Program-made: the position numbers and the translations under genes
Part shown: one piece after another, positions 36,352-46,812 of the stretch
How positions within the stretch are numbered: position 1 is the first letter of the stretch
Layout of the letters: each line of letters opens with the position of its first letter
Notes under the pieces: generated by a model
What the model was told of the DNA's origin: nothing
What the model saw: the letters and a program-made list of their open reading frames with translations, nothing else
Database searches by the model: none
From: Leptospira dzoumogneensis
GTDB taxonomy: Bacteria > Spirochaetota > Leptospiria > Leptospirales > Leptospiraceae
Length of the DNA stretch: 64,000 bases
Assembly (NCBI RefSeq): GCF_004770895.1
Contig: NZ_RQHS01000001.1
Span: 139,213 to 203,212, forward strand
Direction: 5' to 3'

Positions 36352-36380
36352 CTCTGCGACCTTGCACCTCTGTGTGAAAA
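36352..36380. repeat. Right-arm fragment of the CGCAGAG dispersed repeat
   Basis: CTCTGCGACC...CACCTCTGTGTGAAAA, an isolated right arm without a palindrome, between the convergent sugar dehydrogenase and ThyX-like genes. Confidence 0.6.
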
Positions 36381-36391
36381 TGCAGCTGTAG

Positions 36392-37966
36392 TTACAGAGT
36401 TCTATCGTACTCGTCCAATTCTCTTTTCCACACTTGAGTCCCGCAATAATGGTCACCTTCAGGGCAATACGGTTTGATATCGCCTTGTAAACGGATCCAG
36501 CAAGGAGCCTTGATCCATTTTGCGATCTCAGGTTGTACTTTGGTTAGATCCACGAGTTCATTGATAGAAGCCTGGAAAATTTCTTCCTGAGCATTATAAC
36601 AGGTCCTTGCTCTCCATTTATGATGAAGATTTAATAGATCCCCGCTTTCATAAAAACGAACAGGAAAAGCATTCGGAAGAAGGTAAGAAGCGTGTTCCGC
36701 AGATCCGCCCGCTTCTATAAAACGGTTCAGGCTTTTGAAAATGCCGTCCATTCTTCTTCTATAAGTTTCTTCTAATTGAGGATATTTTAATACTACTTTA
36801 GGAACGATATAGTCCGGCATTCCCGTGTATTGGCTCATTAGGACCGGACGGGAACCCGGTACCATTCTATGTCTTTGGTCTTGGCTGTCCGCGGAATGAG
36901 AGATCCTTTTTTTGAAAGAATAATGCACATTGAACATCGCTCTGGAAAGAGGGCTCATAGTAGTCTCATTCAGAGTAGAAGTCAGATGTTTATTTTTAGA
37001 AGGATCCATCACGAGTCGGATCGCTTCTTCGTCGTTTAGAGAATTTTTAGATACGCCCAAAACTGCACGAACGGAAGAAGCCAAAACCTCGGGACCATTC
37101 GAAGAATAGGAAACTAGTCTCGAATAACGGTTATCCATATCCTCGTCGAATTCTCTTACGAAATTTTTTGCCGCTTCCGGTCTGTATTCGTTCGCGCCGT
37201 CTTGGTAGAATTCCTTGAAAAATTTATACTCGGCAGTTTCTTCCAGAGGGATCGGATCATCCATTTCTTCCACATAAAGAGGATCGATCTCTTTTACTTT
37301 TTCGATCATCTCTTCTACAACCAGGCGTTGTTCTTCCGGAGCGTCGAAAGAATTCATCAAACGATGGTATCTATGCAGAGTGAGTCCGTTCACTGAATGA
37401 TATAAATACGTATAAGTTCCTAAAGGAAGAAGGTAACGTGCTACTTCCAGGCATTTCTTCTTTATCGGTTGCTGCCATTTTTCAGGATAATTCGCTCTTG
37501 CTTTGTATACTAGGAAATATTCGTCCTGGATGAATGGATGCAGAAGTTCCACAAATTCAAAATACGCGTTAGACGCGGATTCAACCGCTTCTAAATAGAG
37601 TTCCTTCTGCTTTCCTGATAGAGTAGGCGGGATATAATAATTTTCCTTTTTCACCTCCACATATCTCTGGCTCACCTGTTCCGAGTTATAGTACGGATGA
37701 GAATGTAGAAAGGACCAAACGAACTGACGGGACACCTTGTCTAGAGTGAATATAAAATGAGGATGTTGTCTTGTGGTGAGGTGACCTGCCTTCTTAGTAG
37801 ATTTGGCTACCTTGTCTCGGATCTCCAGGGATTTTTCGGTGCGGATCATGTCCTCGGGGAGCAAAATCCCCTTAGAAGAATAGCAGGTTCTTGCAGAAGC
37901 TATGGCTAGGTTGAAAGGTTCTGTGGTCGCGTCTAAAAGCTGGACGATTGGTTTCTGGTGTTCCAT
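36392..37966 (-). CDS. thyX: Double-length ThyX-like FAD-dependent thymidylate synthase
   Basis: 524 residues from the ATG at 37966, about twice a normal ThyX. Both halves show ThyX elements. The N-half has [20 protein letters not shown] followed by VSQRYVEV (about 78-104) and a closing [20 protein letters not shown]. The C-half has the RHR motif ([13 protein letters not shown], about 362-374) and a closing helix [12 protein letters not shown]. The N-half keeps the S-E-Q-x-S-x-R-Y part but not RHR; the C-half keeps RHR but not SEQxSxRY, so each half seems to supply part of a composite site. It would methylate dUMP using methylenetetrahydrofolate and FADH2. Confidence 0.78.
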   Translation of the reverse strand: MEHQKPIVQLLDATTEPFNLAIASARTCYSSKGILLPEDMIRTEKSLEIRDKVAKSTKKAGHLTTRQHPHFIFTLDKVSRQFVWSFLHSHPYYNSEQVSQRYVEVKKENYYIPPTLSGKQKELYLEAVESASNAYFEFVELLHPFIQDEYFLVYKARANYPEKWQQPIKKKCLEVARYLLPLGTYTYLYHSVNGLTLHRYHRLMNSFDAPEEQRLVVEEMIEKVKEIDPLYVEEMDDPIPLEETAEYKFFKEFYQDGANEYRPEAAKNFVREFDEDMDNRYSRLVSYSSNGPEVLASSVRAVLGVSKNSLNDEEAIRLVMDPSKNKHLTSTLNETTMSPLSRAMFNVHYSFKKRISHSADSQDQRHRMVPGSRPVLMSQYTGMPDYIVPKVVLKYPQLEETYRRRMDGIFKSLNRFIEAGGSAEHASYLLPNAFPVRFYESGDLLNLHHKWRARTCYNAQEEIFQASINELVDLTKVQPEIAKWIKAPCWIRLQGDIKPYCPEGDHYCGTQVWKRELDEYDRTL

Positions 37967-38027
37967 GGGATCTGTGCTACTCCGGAAAACTAAAATGGTA
38001 TTATGTCGGTAAGCGAAAAGCAAGAAA

Positions 38028-38043
38028 TGTAGGAACTTCTACA
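38028..38043. repeat. 16-bp palindrome TGTAGGAACTTCTACA
   Basis: A member of the dispersed family lying in the divergent thyX / aldo-keto reductase region, just upstream of the reductase promoter. Confidence 0.65.
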
Positions 38044-38059
38044 AAAACCGTTTGGAAAA

Positions 38060-38108
38060 TTGCTTGCGTTTAGTTACAAATTATAAAAAATGTAAATTGT
38101 AACTAAAC
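38060..38108 (+). promoter_or_regulatory. Promoter with perfect 12-bp inverted-repeat operator
   Basis: TTGCTT (38060-38065), 16 bases and TATAAA (38082-38087) form a promoter for the reductase. Perfect inverted arms GTTTAGTTACAA (38068-38079) and TTGTAACTAAAC (38097-38108) flank the -10 box, ending next to the GGAGGT ribosome binding site. The obvious binder is the TetR protein encoded at the end of this operon, giving autoregulation. Confidence 0.7.
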
Positions 38109-38119
38109 GGAGGTTTCGA

Positions 38120-39109
38120 ATGAAACTGAGGAAATTAGGAAAAAATGGCCCCGAGGTTTCCCAAGTCGGCTTGGGTTGTATGGGGATGTCGGACTTTTAC
38201 GGAACAAAAGAGACCAGGAGCAGGGAAGAATCCATCGCGACCATCCATGAGGCATTGGATTCAGGGATCAATTTTCTGAATACCGGGGACTTCTACGGGA
38301 CAGGTCATAACGAACTTTTGATCTCGGAAGCTTTGAAAGGAAGAAAGAACAAACCGATGATCAGCGTGAAGTTCGGCGGACTTCGCAGTCCATCCGGTGC
38401 GTTTATAGGATACGATTTTCGTCCGAACTCGGTGAAAAACTTTGCGGCACATTCTCTCACTCGACTCGGAGTAGACGTGATCGATATTTACCAGGCTTCT
38501 CGAGTCGATCCGGAAATCCCGATCGAAGAAACTGTGGGTGCGATCGCTGACCTGATCAAGGAAGGATATGTGCGTTATCTTGGAATTTCGGAAGCTTCTC
38601 CTGAAAATTTAAGAAGAGCTCATAAGGTCCATCCTGTCACCGCTTTGGAAGTGGAATATTCTTTGGCGACTCGAGTGATAGAGAAGGAACTCCTGGAAAC
38701 CGCGAGAGAGCTTGGGATCGGGATCGTACCTTATGGAGTCGTAGGAAGAGGGCTTCTTACCGGAAAGATAGAAAGCCATTTGGGAGTTCCTGATTTTAGA
38801 TCTAATTCTCCTCGTTTCCAGGGAAAAAACCTTGAAGCGAATTTGGAGCGTGTGAGTCTGCTTCAAGAGCTTGCAAAGAAGAAGGGCTGCAGTACCGCAC
38901 AACTTGCTATCGCTTGGGTGCTTCATCGAGGAGAGGATATTATTCCTCTGATCGGTTCCACAAGAAGAGAAAGTCTTAGGGAAAATTTAGGAGCGCTTTC
39001 GGTCTCTTTAAGTCCGGAAGAACTGGGAACCCTGGATGGATCTTTTCCGGAAGGTGCCTTCCAAGGAGATAGATATCCTTCTCATCTGATGGGGCTCGTC
39101 GTTAAATGA
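38120..39109 (+). CDS. Aldo/keto reductase
   Basis: 329 residues. The AKR tetrad is visible: D and Y in NTGDFYGTGHNELLISEAL (about 53-71), the lysine in MISVKFGG and the position usually holding histidine at DVIDIYQASRVDP, where the residue is not His. NADPH-binding segments are VEYSLATRVIE and LIGSTRRESLRENLGAL. It looks like the AKR11/13 (YajO/plant-auxin-induced) group, reducing aldehydes. Substrate unknown. It is co-transcribed with the TetR gene 3 bases downstream under the inverted-repeat promoter. Confidence 0.87.
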   Translation: MKLRKLGKNGPEVSQVGLGCMGMSDFYGTKETRSREESIATIHEALDSGINFLNTGDFYGTGHNELLISEALKGRKNKPMISVKFGGLRSPSGAFIGYDFRPNSVKNFAAHSLTRLGVDVIDIYQASRVDPEIPIEETVGAIADLIKEGYVRYLGISEASPENLRRAHKVHPVTALEVEYSLATRVIEKELLETARELGIGIVPYGVVGRGLLTGKIESHLGVPDFRSNSPRFQGKNLEANLERVSLLQELAKKKGCSTAQLAIAWVLHRGEDIIPLIGSTRRESLRENLGALSVSLSPEELGTLDGSFPEGAFQGDRYPSHLMGLVVK

Positions 39110-39112
39110 GAG

Positions 39113-39712
39113 ATGCCTAAAACAGGTTTAAAGCCAGAAGAACTACAAGAAAAAGTGCTCGATGCCGCAGAGATTGAGATCAGAAGGAACGGTGTCGAGC
39201 GTTTGAAACTTACAGACGTGGCTAGAAATCTAAACCTAAGCCACGCTGCCTTATATAAACATTTCGCAGACAAAGAGGCATTGTTAGATTCCATTTCCAA
39301 AAGATGGTTGGATCGTATCGATGCGGCTCTTGCGGAAATCTCAGCAAAGACCGGTCCTTTAGAAGAAAGGATCCTGGAGTGGCTAATGACACTTCATATG
39401 ATGAAAAGAGAGAAGGTCCAGTCGGATCCAAGAATTTATACCGCATTCAATAATTCCGCAGAGAAAACAAGACCATTCGTCAAAAAACATATCCAAACAA
39501 TGTACGAACAATTGGAAGCAATGGTCCAAGAAGGAATCCAAAAAGGATTATTTTTTTGTAATACTCCTAAAGAGGGAGCGAGGATCATTTTCGAAGGAAC
39601 TTCTGCCTTCCATCATCCTCGAATGGTATTCGATAATATAGAAGAAGACAGGGTCGAATTCCTGAAAGCAGTTGTGAATACGATCCTATCCGGATTGAAG
39701 AGTAAGAAGTAA
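39113..39712 (+). CDS. TetR/AcrR-family regulator
   Basis: 199 residues. The helix-turn-helix is LTDVARNLNLSHAALYKHF (about 34-52), with the usual KEALLDSISKRWL helix after it. The C-terminal half (SKTGPLEERILEWL, VKKHIQTMYEQLEAM) is the AcrR-like ligand domain. It follows the reductase after 3 bases and probably represses the operon through the perfect inverted repeat at 38068-38108. Confidence 0.88.
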   Translation: MPKTGLKPEELQEKVLDAAEIEIRRNGVERLKLTDVARNLNLSHAALYKHFADKEALLDSISKRWLDRIDAALAEISAKTGPLEERILEWLMTLHMMKREKVQSDPRIYTAFNNSAEKTRPFVKKHIQTMYEQLEAMVQEGIQKGLFFCNTPKEGARIIFEGTSAFHHPRMVFDNIEEDRVEFLKAVVNTILSGLKSKK

Positions 39713-39733
39713 AACCGATCAGGAATCCTGAAC

Positions 39734-39762
39734 CTCTGCGTCTTCGCGGCTCTGCGTGAGAA
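39734..39762. repeat. Right-arm fragment of the CGCAGAG dispersed repeat
   Basis: CTCTGCGTCTTCGCGG...CTCTGCGTGAGAA, ending exactly as the terminal repeat of the copy at 63924-63936. No palindrome accompanies it. Confidence 0.65.
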
Positions 39763-39796
39763 TAAACGCGGCAGGGATACGCAGGGGAAGTCCGAA

Positions 39797-39834
39797 GGAC
39801 CGGAGCGATAGCGCAGCCCGTAGTAGCCCGGTCC
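39797..39834. repeat. GC-rich hairpin GGACCGG...CCGGTCC
   Basis: Perfect 7-bp arms GGACCGG (39797-39803) and CCGGTCC (39828-39834) enclose AGCGATAGCGCAGCCC-type sequence. The style resembles dispersed REP-like elements. It lies downstream of the RND pump gene, whose mRNA it might terminate or stabilise. No second copy is in the window. Confidence 0.5.
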
Positions 39835-39857
39835 GAACGAAGTGAGGAGCCGCCCCC

Positions 39858-42800
39858 TTACTTTTTCTTCTTCAATCCGTTTTTGGAACGTTTTGATTTG
39901 GAACTTATCACTTCTTCCGGCTCTTCTTGGGTCTCTTCTGTTTCCCAGGAAACTTCTTCTAAAGTCTGAGGAATTCTTTCTTGGGCCCTGGAAGCTTGGA
40001 ACTCGGACTCTAATTTTCTTTTACGAGCTTCTTTTCTTCTTTCCTGGTCTTGGTAAATATTCAGCAGGAATTCCATCACGATAGGAAGAAGTACTCTAGA
40101 CAGAACAGTCGCAACGATTACTCCGAAGATCACCACAGTTGCCAAAGGTCTTTGGACTTCCGCTCCCGCCATTGTGGAAATCGCCATCGGAATAAATCCG
40201 ACTGCGGCGATGATCTCGGTTGTCATTACTGGTCTAAGAGAATGAAGTCCAGCGGACAATACCGCTTTGGAGACGGTAATCCCTTTTTCCAATTCTTCTT
40301 TGAGAGTGGAGGCGTATACGACCCCGTTCAATACTGCAATACCACTTACCGCGATAAATCCGACACCTGCAGGAATACTAAAAGGAAGGCCTCTAAGAAC
40401 AAGGCCAATGATCCCTCCGGCAACTGCAAGAGGTACTACTATAAATACTCCGGCTGCATAATAAATATTTCCGAATGCGGCGATTAACATCACGAATATG
40501 ATCCCGAGTGCGATAGGTACAACGAGTAATAATCTGTTCTTTGCTCTTTGGAAGTTCTCGAACTGGCCGCCCCAATCCGTTCTATAACCTTCCGGTAGAT
40601 TTTTTTCTATGTCTGCCGTTACTTTTTGTGCTTCGTTTACGAAACCTACTAAGTCTCTTCCTCTCACGTTAGTCTCAACCATGATCCTGCGTTTTAAGGA
40701 TTCTCTGTAAATTGCCGCGGGGCCTTCCACGAATTCGATGGTCGCTACTTGTCCCAAAGGAACCGTGACGCCTGTAGAAGTCATAACCGGAATATTTTCC
40801 AGTTTATCCAGATCAGAAACATCCAATTGGAGACGAACAACTAAGTCGAATCGTTTGAATCCTTCGAATACTTTTCCCGCCTTTCTTCCGATTCGTAATG
40901 ATTCAACAGTGGTTAAAATTTCTTCTGCGGCAACTCCGTAGCGTGCCATCTTTTGTCTGTCCGCTTTGATCTGGATTAAAGGAAGTCCGAGTACTCTTTG
41001 TACTCTTAAGTCAGCTGCACCAGGGACTTTTTTGATCTTATCCGCGAATTTTGTTGCAGTCTCCTTTAATGTTTGTAGATCATCCCCGTAAATTTTGATC
41101 ACAACGTCCGCTTTGGATCCGGAAAGAAGTGCGTTTACCCTGTTCTCGATCGGTTGTGAAAGTGAGATCGTGCTGGAAGGAACGGATTTTAAGATCGCGT
41201 CCTTCATTTTATCCATGAGCTCGTCACGAGAAGAAGCAGATGTCCATTCTTTAGGAGGAATAAGTTTTACAGTGGATTCACCTTCTTCCGTTCCAATCGG
41301 TTCGGCCGCCGATTCACCTCTACCCATCTTACTCACTACGCTTGTCACTTCCGGGAAATGGGCGATCACCTTTTCTATTTCAGTATTGGTATCTCTGGAA
41401 TAATTGATGGAAGTAGAAGGAAGTCTTTTGATATCTATCGCAAATTCCCCCTCGTCTATACGTGGAAGGAATTCCGATCCTAAAGTAGATCCTAATATTA
41501 TAGAAATTGCAAATACTCCTAAACCGGCTCTTAAAAATAACTTTTTATTCGCCATTCCGAAGTCGAGAAGCTGCATATAGATCTCTTCCGCTCTGTCCCA
41601 GAACTTGCTATGATGGAATACCGGAGTTTGGAATATGATGCTTGCCGCTGCAGGGAAGGTGGTAAGAGAAAATAAAAGCGCCATACCCAGGGAGATTGCA
41701 ACAGTCATCGCCATAGGTTTGAACATTCTGCCTTCTACACCTTCTAATGTCATGAGAGGTAGGTATACCAACAAGATGATCCCTACGGAAAATGCTGCGG
41801 CTCTTGCCACTCTAACACATGAGTCCGTGATGATCTGTTCTGCCGCGAGTTTTCTATCCTCTTGTGAATTCTGTTGTTCGTAGAATGCTTGTTTTAAGAT
41901 AAAACCATGAAGAACCGATTCCAACATCACAATGGTTCCGTCCACCAAGAGTCCGAAGTCCAATGCCCCTAGAGACATCAAGTTACCGACGATACCGAAC
42001 ATTCTCATGAATATTGTAGCGGCAAGCATCGGGATCGGAATGGATAAGCTGACAAGTAATGCACCTTTTACGGTTCCGAGTGCAAAGATCAAAACGATGA
42101 TCACAAGCACCGCGGCTTCCGCTAGGTTTGTGAAGATGGTACCTAATGTTCTTCCGATAAATTCGGAACGATCATAGAAGGTTACGATCTTCATTCCTTC
42201 CGGAAGTCTTGCTCTTAATACTTCTATCTTTTCTTTGACTTTTTTTACCACTTCCAAGGAGTTTTGGCCCATGAGCATCATTGCAGTGGCGCCTACAACT
42301 TCTCCTTTTGCATCTTTGGTCATAAGTCCGAAACGAAGTGCCGGGCCGGTTTCCACCGTCGCGATCTGTCCTAAAAGAAGCGGGACCCCGTCTCTTTCCG
42401 TCTGGACGGCAACGTTACGGATCTCATCCACAGTTTTGAATTGGCTTTCTCCTCGGATCACGATTTGTTCAGGACCTTTGGAAATATAACCTCCTCCCGT
42501 GTTCTGGTTGGCTGTCTCTAATTTATCGCAAAGCTGGGATAATGTAATATTATGAACTGCTAATCTTTGGGGATCTATTTTGATTTGGTATTGTCTAGCT
42601 TCCCCTCCTACGATATTTACGTCGATAATCCCTTCGGTGGATTTGATCTCTCTTGCAAGTTCCCATTCCATATAGGTCCTGAGTTCTTCCGGATTATGAC
42701 GATCGCTTGTTAGAACGAATTCATAAATGTCCCCAAGACCTGTCGCAATCGGAGAAAGTTCAGGGCTGCCATAACCTTTAGGGATCACTGCCTCTGCAGC

Positions 42801-43145
42801 TCTCAATCTTTCGTTGATAAGCTGTCTTGCAAAATAAATATCCGTTCCGTCTTTGAAGATAACCGTAACACTACTCACTCCGGTTCTGGAAATAGAACGG
42901 ATCTCAGTTACGTTAGGAATTCCGGTGAGTTCCATCTCTATCGGATAAGTGATGAACTGTTCTACCTCTACGGGAGAAAGACCGGGAGACTGAGTGACTA
43001 CGGAAACCTGAACGTTTGTAATGTCCGGGATCGCGTCGATAGAAAGTTGATACGCATTATACAAACCTATTATGGTGATTCCTGCAGTGAGTATCAGTAC
43101 AAAAATCCTGTTCTTAATGGAGAGACGTATCAGTTTATCTATCAT
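39858..43145 (-). CDS. Heavy-metal efflux RND transporter permease (CzcA/CusA type)
   Basis: 1095 residues with twelve membrane helices and two periplasmic loops. The family start [17 protein letters not shown] and the pore/porter repeats are normal. The proton-relay helix reads [14 protein letters not shown] (about residues 397-410), giving the D-x5-D-x6-E pattern of divalent-metal pumps of the HME class rather than monovalent CusA. It should export Zn, Co, Ni or Cd across both membranes with partner proteins, but no membrane-fusion or TolC-like gene is adjacent. A charged Lys/Glu tail (about 1040-1095) is cytoplasmic. Confidence 0.87.
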   Translation of the reverse strand: MIDKLIRLSIKNRIFVLILTAGITIIGLYNAYQLSIDAIPDITNVQVSVVTQSPGLSPVEVEQFITYPIEMELTGIPNVTEIRSISRTGVSSVTVIFKDGTDIYFARQLINERLRAAEAVIPKGYGSPELSPIATGLGDIYEFVLTSDRHNPEELRTYMEWELAREIKSTEGIIDVNIVGGEARQYQIKIDPQRLAVHNITLSQLCDKLETANQNTGGGYISKGPEQIVIRGESQFKTVDEIRNVAVQTERDGVPLLLGQIATVETGPALRFGLMTKDAKGEVVGATAMMLMGQNSLEVVKKVKEKIEVLRARLPEGMKIVTFYDRSEFIGRTLGTIFTNLAEAAVLVIIVLIFALGTVKGALLVSLSIPIPMLAATIFMRMFGIVGNLMSLGALDFGLLVDGTIVMLESVLHGFILKQAFYEQQNSQEDRKLAAEQIITDSCVRVARAAAFSVGIILLVYLPLMTLEGVEGRMFKPMAMTVAISLGMALLFSLTTFPAAASIIFQTPVFHHSKFWDRAEEIYMQLLDFGMANKKLFLRAGLGVFAISIILGSTLGSEFLPRIDEGEFAIDIKRLPSTSINYSRDTNTEIEKVIAHFPEVTSVVSKMGRGESAAEPIGTEEGESTVKLIPPKEWTSASSRDELMDKMKDAILKSVPSSTISLSQPIENRVNALLSGSKADVVIKIYGDDLQTLKETATKFADKIKKVPGAADLRVQRVLGLPLIQIKADRQKMARYGVAAEEILTTVESLRIGRKAGKVFEGFKRFDLVVRLQLDVSDLDKLENIPVMTSTGVTVPLGQVATIEFVEGPAAIYRESLKRRIMVETNVRGRDLVGFVNEAQKVTADIEKNLPEGYRTDWGGQFENFQRAKNRLLLVVPIALGIIFVMLIAAFGNIYYAAGVFIVVPLAVAGGIIGLVLRGLPFSIPAGVGFIAVSGIAVLNGVVYASTLKEELEKGITVSKAVLSAGLHSLRPVMTTEIIAAVGFIPMAISTMAGAEVQRPLATVVIFGVIVATVLSRVLLPIVMEFLLNIYQDQERRKEARKRKLESEFQASRAQERIPQTLEEVSWETEETQEEPEEVISSKSKRSKNGLKKKK

Positions 43146-43271
43146 GGAAGGGTCCTGGGCAAGGATACGTACAAATTCCCAATAACTCCCGACTTGTCGA
43201 ACGGTTTTTGGGAAAATGGGTCTCTTAAAAGGTACTATAGAAGGGAACTGATCGGAATATAAAGGGTCTAA

Positions 43272-44000
43272 TCAAAACTTTTCAAAAAGTAAAAACTTCA
43301 TCCCGTTTTTCTCATCCTTTCTTTTCAGTTCGAAATTTTTCCGAGTCAGGGTCCTGATCAGATCATCGAAAGGAAGTATCAGTTTGTTATACGAACTGGA
43401 AGAAACGGTCCAACCTTTATCCGACTTCTCATGAAATATATCCGTAATATCTACTCTATTTTGAGCGAATTGTAATTGGCAGGTGAAAATTCTGGATTCT
43501 TCTGAACGAACCACAAAAATATTCTTATCTCCCGGCTTTCCGTAACTCAGATCTCTATAACCTAAAATTAATTTACTTCCCGGAGAAAGAAAACTAGACC
43601 AAAGACTTACGGTGACTTCCCAATCTTTTTCAGACTCCAAATGAGTGATCGTATCTCCCATACACAAAAGGATTTCGGGAGAAACTCCTTGGTATAGATC
43701 CCTGGATCGGATATCTGCAATCTTGGTCCTGATCTTTGTATCCGGTTTTCTGGCCTTGATCTCGGATAATAATTTTTCGCTGAAGTCTATTGCTAAAACT
43801 TGAAATCCTAATTCTTCCAATGGAATGGATTGTATCCCGCTTCCTGCTCCTAGATCCCAGGCGACTCCGTTCCCTTGGGGAGAAATTTCAAAAGATCTGA
43901 ATAACTCTAGTTGATCCTTTTCCTGGATGGAAAGATCTCCGAGCATCCAGGAATATTTTTCGGCTAAAAAGTTCTCATAATGTGATTCTGGAGTTTGCAT
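43272..44000 (-). CDS. Class I SAM-dependent methyltransferase
   Basis: 242 residues. Motif I AWDLGAGSGIQSIPLEELG (about 47-65) is followed by LAIDFSEKLL and the motif IV-like ILLCMGDTITHL. The FLSPGSKLILGYRDL segment is the usual fifth strand. Substrate unknown. Its ATG overlaps the stop of the adenylate cyclase gene by one base, so translation is probably coupled. Confidence 0.77.
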   Translation of the reverse strand: MQTPESHYENFLAEKYSWMLGDLSIQEKDQLELFRSFEISPQGNGVAWDLGAGSGIQSIPLEELGFQVLAIDFSEKLLSEIKARKPDTKIRTKIADIRSRDLYQGVSPEILLCMGDTITHLESEKDWEVTVSLWSSFLSPGSKLILGYRDLSYGKPGDKNIFVVRSEESRIFTCQLQFAQNRVDITDIFHEKSDKGWTVSSSSYNKLILPFDDLIRTLTRKNFELKRKDEKNGMKFLLFEKF

Positions 44001-45304
44001 TAGGTTAGTTTATAGATTAGAACTTCTTTCTCTCTTCCTTTTACTTTTACAGGGGGAAGGGATTCAGCTTCTAAGAAATGTTTTACATGTTCGTAAACAG
44101 TATCCGTTGCCAAAATTTCACTTCCGAAATCCTTATTCAATTGTTCCACTCTGGAAGCAAGATTGACCGTGTCTCCGATGATTGTGTATTCTTTTCTTTG
44201 AGAAGAACCTACACTTCCTGTCATCGCCTCACCGAAATGTAGACCGATACCGATTTTGGTTTCGGGGATCCTGCCGGAGATATTCATCTCCATTACTTTT
44301 TTCTGGATTTCTAACGAGGCGGAAACTGCATTCTTCGCGTCTTTTCCGTTGTCTGAAAGAGGAGCACCGAATACTGCCATAAATCCGTCTCCCAGAAACT
44401 TGTTAATGATCCCGTTATGTTTATTTACGATCTCTATCATGTCCTCGAATAGAGTGTTCAAATAAGAGATCACTTCGGACGGACTTTTATCTTCCGAAAA
44501 TTTTGTGAAGTTCCGGATATCCAAAAACATCACACATACATCTTTGTTTTCGGAAGCAGTGTCCGCTTTTTGGCTCATCAATTTATCCACTACGGATGGA
44601 GAAACATATTGGCCGAACATTCCTAAAATTTCGTTTCTTTCTTCCAGTCGTTCTACCGAGTTTTTTAGGATCTTTTTGAGTCTTAAACCGACGAGTCCTG
44701 CTACGATCCCGGAAGCTAAAAACAATCCGGAACGCATATACGTAGGTATTTTAGAATAGAAAAAACTATACGCGGATTCTCCGCTCAAAGGAGAGTCAGG
44801 AACAAAAAATAAACCTGTGACTAAATATTGGACCGCCGCAATAGCTCCCGTAAAAAAGGAAAGTCCGAACTCCATCCTCAGAACGGAAAGTATTATAAAA
44901 ATGAAATATAAATTCGAGATGGGAGAATTGGAAGGGACGACCGGATGAGAATGTTTTTGGATCAAAATGAATAATATGATCCCCGGAAGGGAAGTTTCTA
45001 TCAATGCGTTCCCGAATCTGGGTAGAAGTGGAAGTTTGAATCCTCTCTTTTTTAGATAATTCAGTAATTTTAAAAAACCGAATTCATACACCGTTCCGAA
45101 TGCAAGTGTGCCTATCAGTACTTCGAAGGGGAATTCTATCCCTGTACTTTGATTAAACTCCTTTTCTAAAAATAAGAATAGAAGTCCCCAGGAAATTCCC
45201 GCAAATGCGAAAGCTGCCAGAAGGATTTTACTTCGGATCTGCTCGCTGGCTAAGATCTCTTTTTCTAAGGTATTCGCAAGGGTTTCGAAATGTTTGGATA
45301 GCAT
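44000..45304 (-). CDS. Membrane-bound class III adenylate/guanylate cyclase
   Basis: 434 residues. About six hydrophobic helices (25-215) precede a coiled linker and a class III catalytic domain: VCVMFLDIRNFTKFSEDKSP (metal Asp), FLGDGFMAVFG (second metal Asp), HFGEAMTGSVGSSQRKEYT and IIGDTVNLASRVEQ with the Asn/Arg transition-state residues. The substrate-specifying positions include K in RKEYT, favouring ATP and cyclic AMP. It begins 15 bases after the upstream glycosyltransferase gene. Confidence 0.86.
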   Translation of the reverse strand: MLSKHFETLANTLEKEILASEQIRSKILLAAFAFAGISWGLLFLFLEKEFNQSTGIEFPFEVLIGTLAFGTVYEFGFLKLLNYLKKRGFKLPLLPRFGNALIETSLPGIILFILIQKHSHPVVPSNSPISNLYFIFIILSVLRMEFGLSFFTGAIAAVQYLVTGLFFVPDSPLSGESAYSFFYSKIPTYMRSGLFLASGIVAGLVGLRLKKILKNSVERLEERNEILGMFGQYVSPSVVDKLMSQKADTASENKDVCVMFLDIRNFTKFSEDKSPSEVISYLNTLFEDMIEIVNKHNGIINKFLGDGFMAVFGAPLSDNGKDAKNAVSASLEIQKKVMEMNISGRIPETKIGIGLHFGEAMTGSVGSSQRKEYTIIGDTVNLASRVEQLNKDFGSEILATDTVYEHVKHFLEAESLPPVKVKGREKEVLIYKLT

Positions 45305-45319
45305 AAATAATTCCTAAGA

Positions 45320-46741
45320 TTAGGCGCGAATTTTCGAAGTATATTTGTCCTCTTTCGAGTTTAAGCAAGAGAAATTTTTCAGGTAAAAAGTTTCCCAGAA
45401 GAATGTACAGATCACGATAGAATGTTCCAAGACCAGTACCCAATCCATATCATAATAGGGAAGAGAGGAATAAGTGGAATAAGATAAGATCCAAATGGAA
45501 GAAGCGGCCAAAGGCCAGATCGTTTTCGTAAATACGGAAGCTCCCAAGATAGGAAGAAAATACCAAGGATGTATAGTGCTGGAGAATAAATAATAGATCC
45601 CGCATATATGGATCCAGACTGTAAGAAGAAAAATCGTTTTGTTTTCCGGGTCCTTTTTAGAAACTTTAAAAGAATAATAACTGATCGCAAAAATACTTAA
45701 GATCCCGAGTACGATCCCCGTAGAATAAGGATACCAAGTATGTTTGATCAAGTTTTTCAGAAGATAATAAATCCCTCCATGAAATTCGAATAATGTAAAA
45801 TAGACCCCGATCCCTTTTCTCCAATGTTCTTCTAAAATTTTTTCTCCCGTTCCGGAGAATAAAAACCAAACGAGTATGGACCCGAATATTAGAATATTGG
45901 CACCGAAGAATAGGGAAACTTTGCGAACAGTGGACCTTCTACACCAATAAAAAAACAAAAAGGGAAGGGCGAGCAATGGGAGTATTTTGGTTAGTATAGA
46001 AGCCAGATAAAATGTAAATCCTTCCAGAACTTTTCCTTTCTCCCAAGAGAGTATTCCTAATAGCAGAAAGAAAAATAAGATAGGCTCCGGATGACCGTTC
46101 CCGATCCCTTCCCAGAGTACGAGAGGATGGAGCCAGTATTTCAGAAAATTCCCGGATACTTCTTCTTTTTTTATTTTGTAAAATATATAAAGAATTCCTA
46201 ATTCAAATAAAATTAAAATAGATTTCCAGATAGAGACCGCCCACACAACGGAAAGTCCTTTTTTTAAGAAGAATACTGGGACTAAAAATAAAAACTGCAA
46301 TATAGGAGGATATACCGAGTAATAATTGGGAGAATTCATCTTGGAGAGTAGTTCCTTCTCCAGACCTTGGTTTACTCCCAAATTTATATGGATGGGAAGT
46401 TCCGAATAAGGAGATAAACCTTCCGAGACCAAAATCCCATCCCATAAAAAACGATATATATCTTCCGACAAAAATACCGGAGTGAATAAGAACCAGATCC
46501 TAAGTAAGATCCCGGCCCAGATCCCGAACTTCTCTCTTCCTTTTGAAAAGAATTTTAGAAATATAAAGTAAAGACTGAGGCTGAAGAAGAATGCTCCGCA
46601 TAGTAACCAAGTATCACTTCTCCCGAAGAATACCGGAAAGAGCGCGAGTGGAAGCGCCCAGAGGAGTAAAATTGTCGAAGCGCCTACATTTCCCCGGCAA
46701 TTACTTGCATACTGTACAATTATATTAACCATTTTGTTCAA
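45320..46741 (-). CDS. GT-C-type membrane glycosyltransferase (mannosyltransferase-like)
   Basis: 473 residues, about eleven membrane helices. The first luminal loop has FLSEDIYRFLWDG and GLSPYSELP, typical of polyprenyl-phosphate-mannose-using GT-C enzymes such as MptB/PIG-M relatives, where the acidic pair is catalytic. Later GNGHPEPILFFFLLLG supports the family. It would transfer a sugar from a lipid carrier to an extracytoplasmic glycan. Apparent first gene of a three-gene minus-strand operon with the cyclase and methyltransferase. Confidence 0.7.
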   Translation of the reverse strand: MNKMVNIIVQYASNCRGNVGASTILLLWALPLALFPVFFGRSDTWLLCGAFFFSLSLYFIFLKFFSKGREKFGIWAGILLRIWFLFTPVFLSEDIYRFLWDGILVSEGLSPYSELPIHINLGVNQGLEKELLSKMNSPNYYSVYPPILQFLFLVPVFFLKKGLSVVWAVSIWKSILILFELGILYIFYKIKKEEVSGNFLKYWLHPLVLWEGIGNGHPEPILFFFLLLGILSWEKGKVLEGFTFYLASILTKILPLLALPFLFFYWCRRSTVRKVSLFFGANILIFGSILVWFLFSGTGEKILEEHWRKGIGVYFTLFEFHGGIYYLLKNLIKHTWYPYSTGIVLGILSIFAISYYSFKVSKKDPENKTIFLLTVWIHICGIYYLFSSTIHPWYFLPILGASVFTKTIWPLAASSIWILSYSTYSSLPYYDMDWVLVLEHSIVICTFFWETFYLKNFSCLNSKEDKYTSKIRA

Positions 46742-46812
46742 TATAGCGAAAATATTCTTGAGTTTCTAGGTGTATTCGTCTAACTAGGCGAAAGGGCATT
46801 GGGTAAGAAAGA

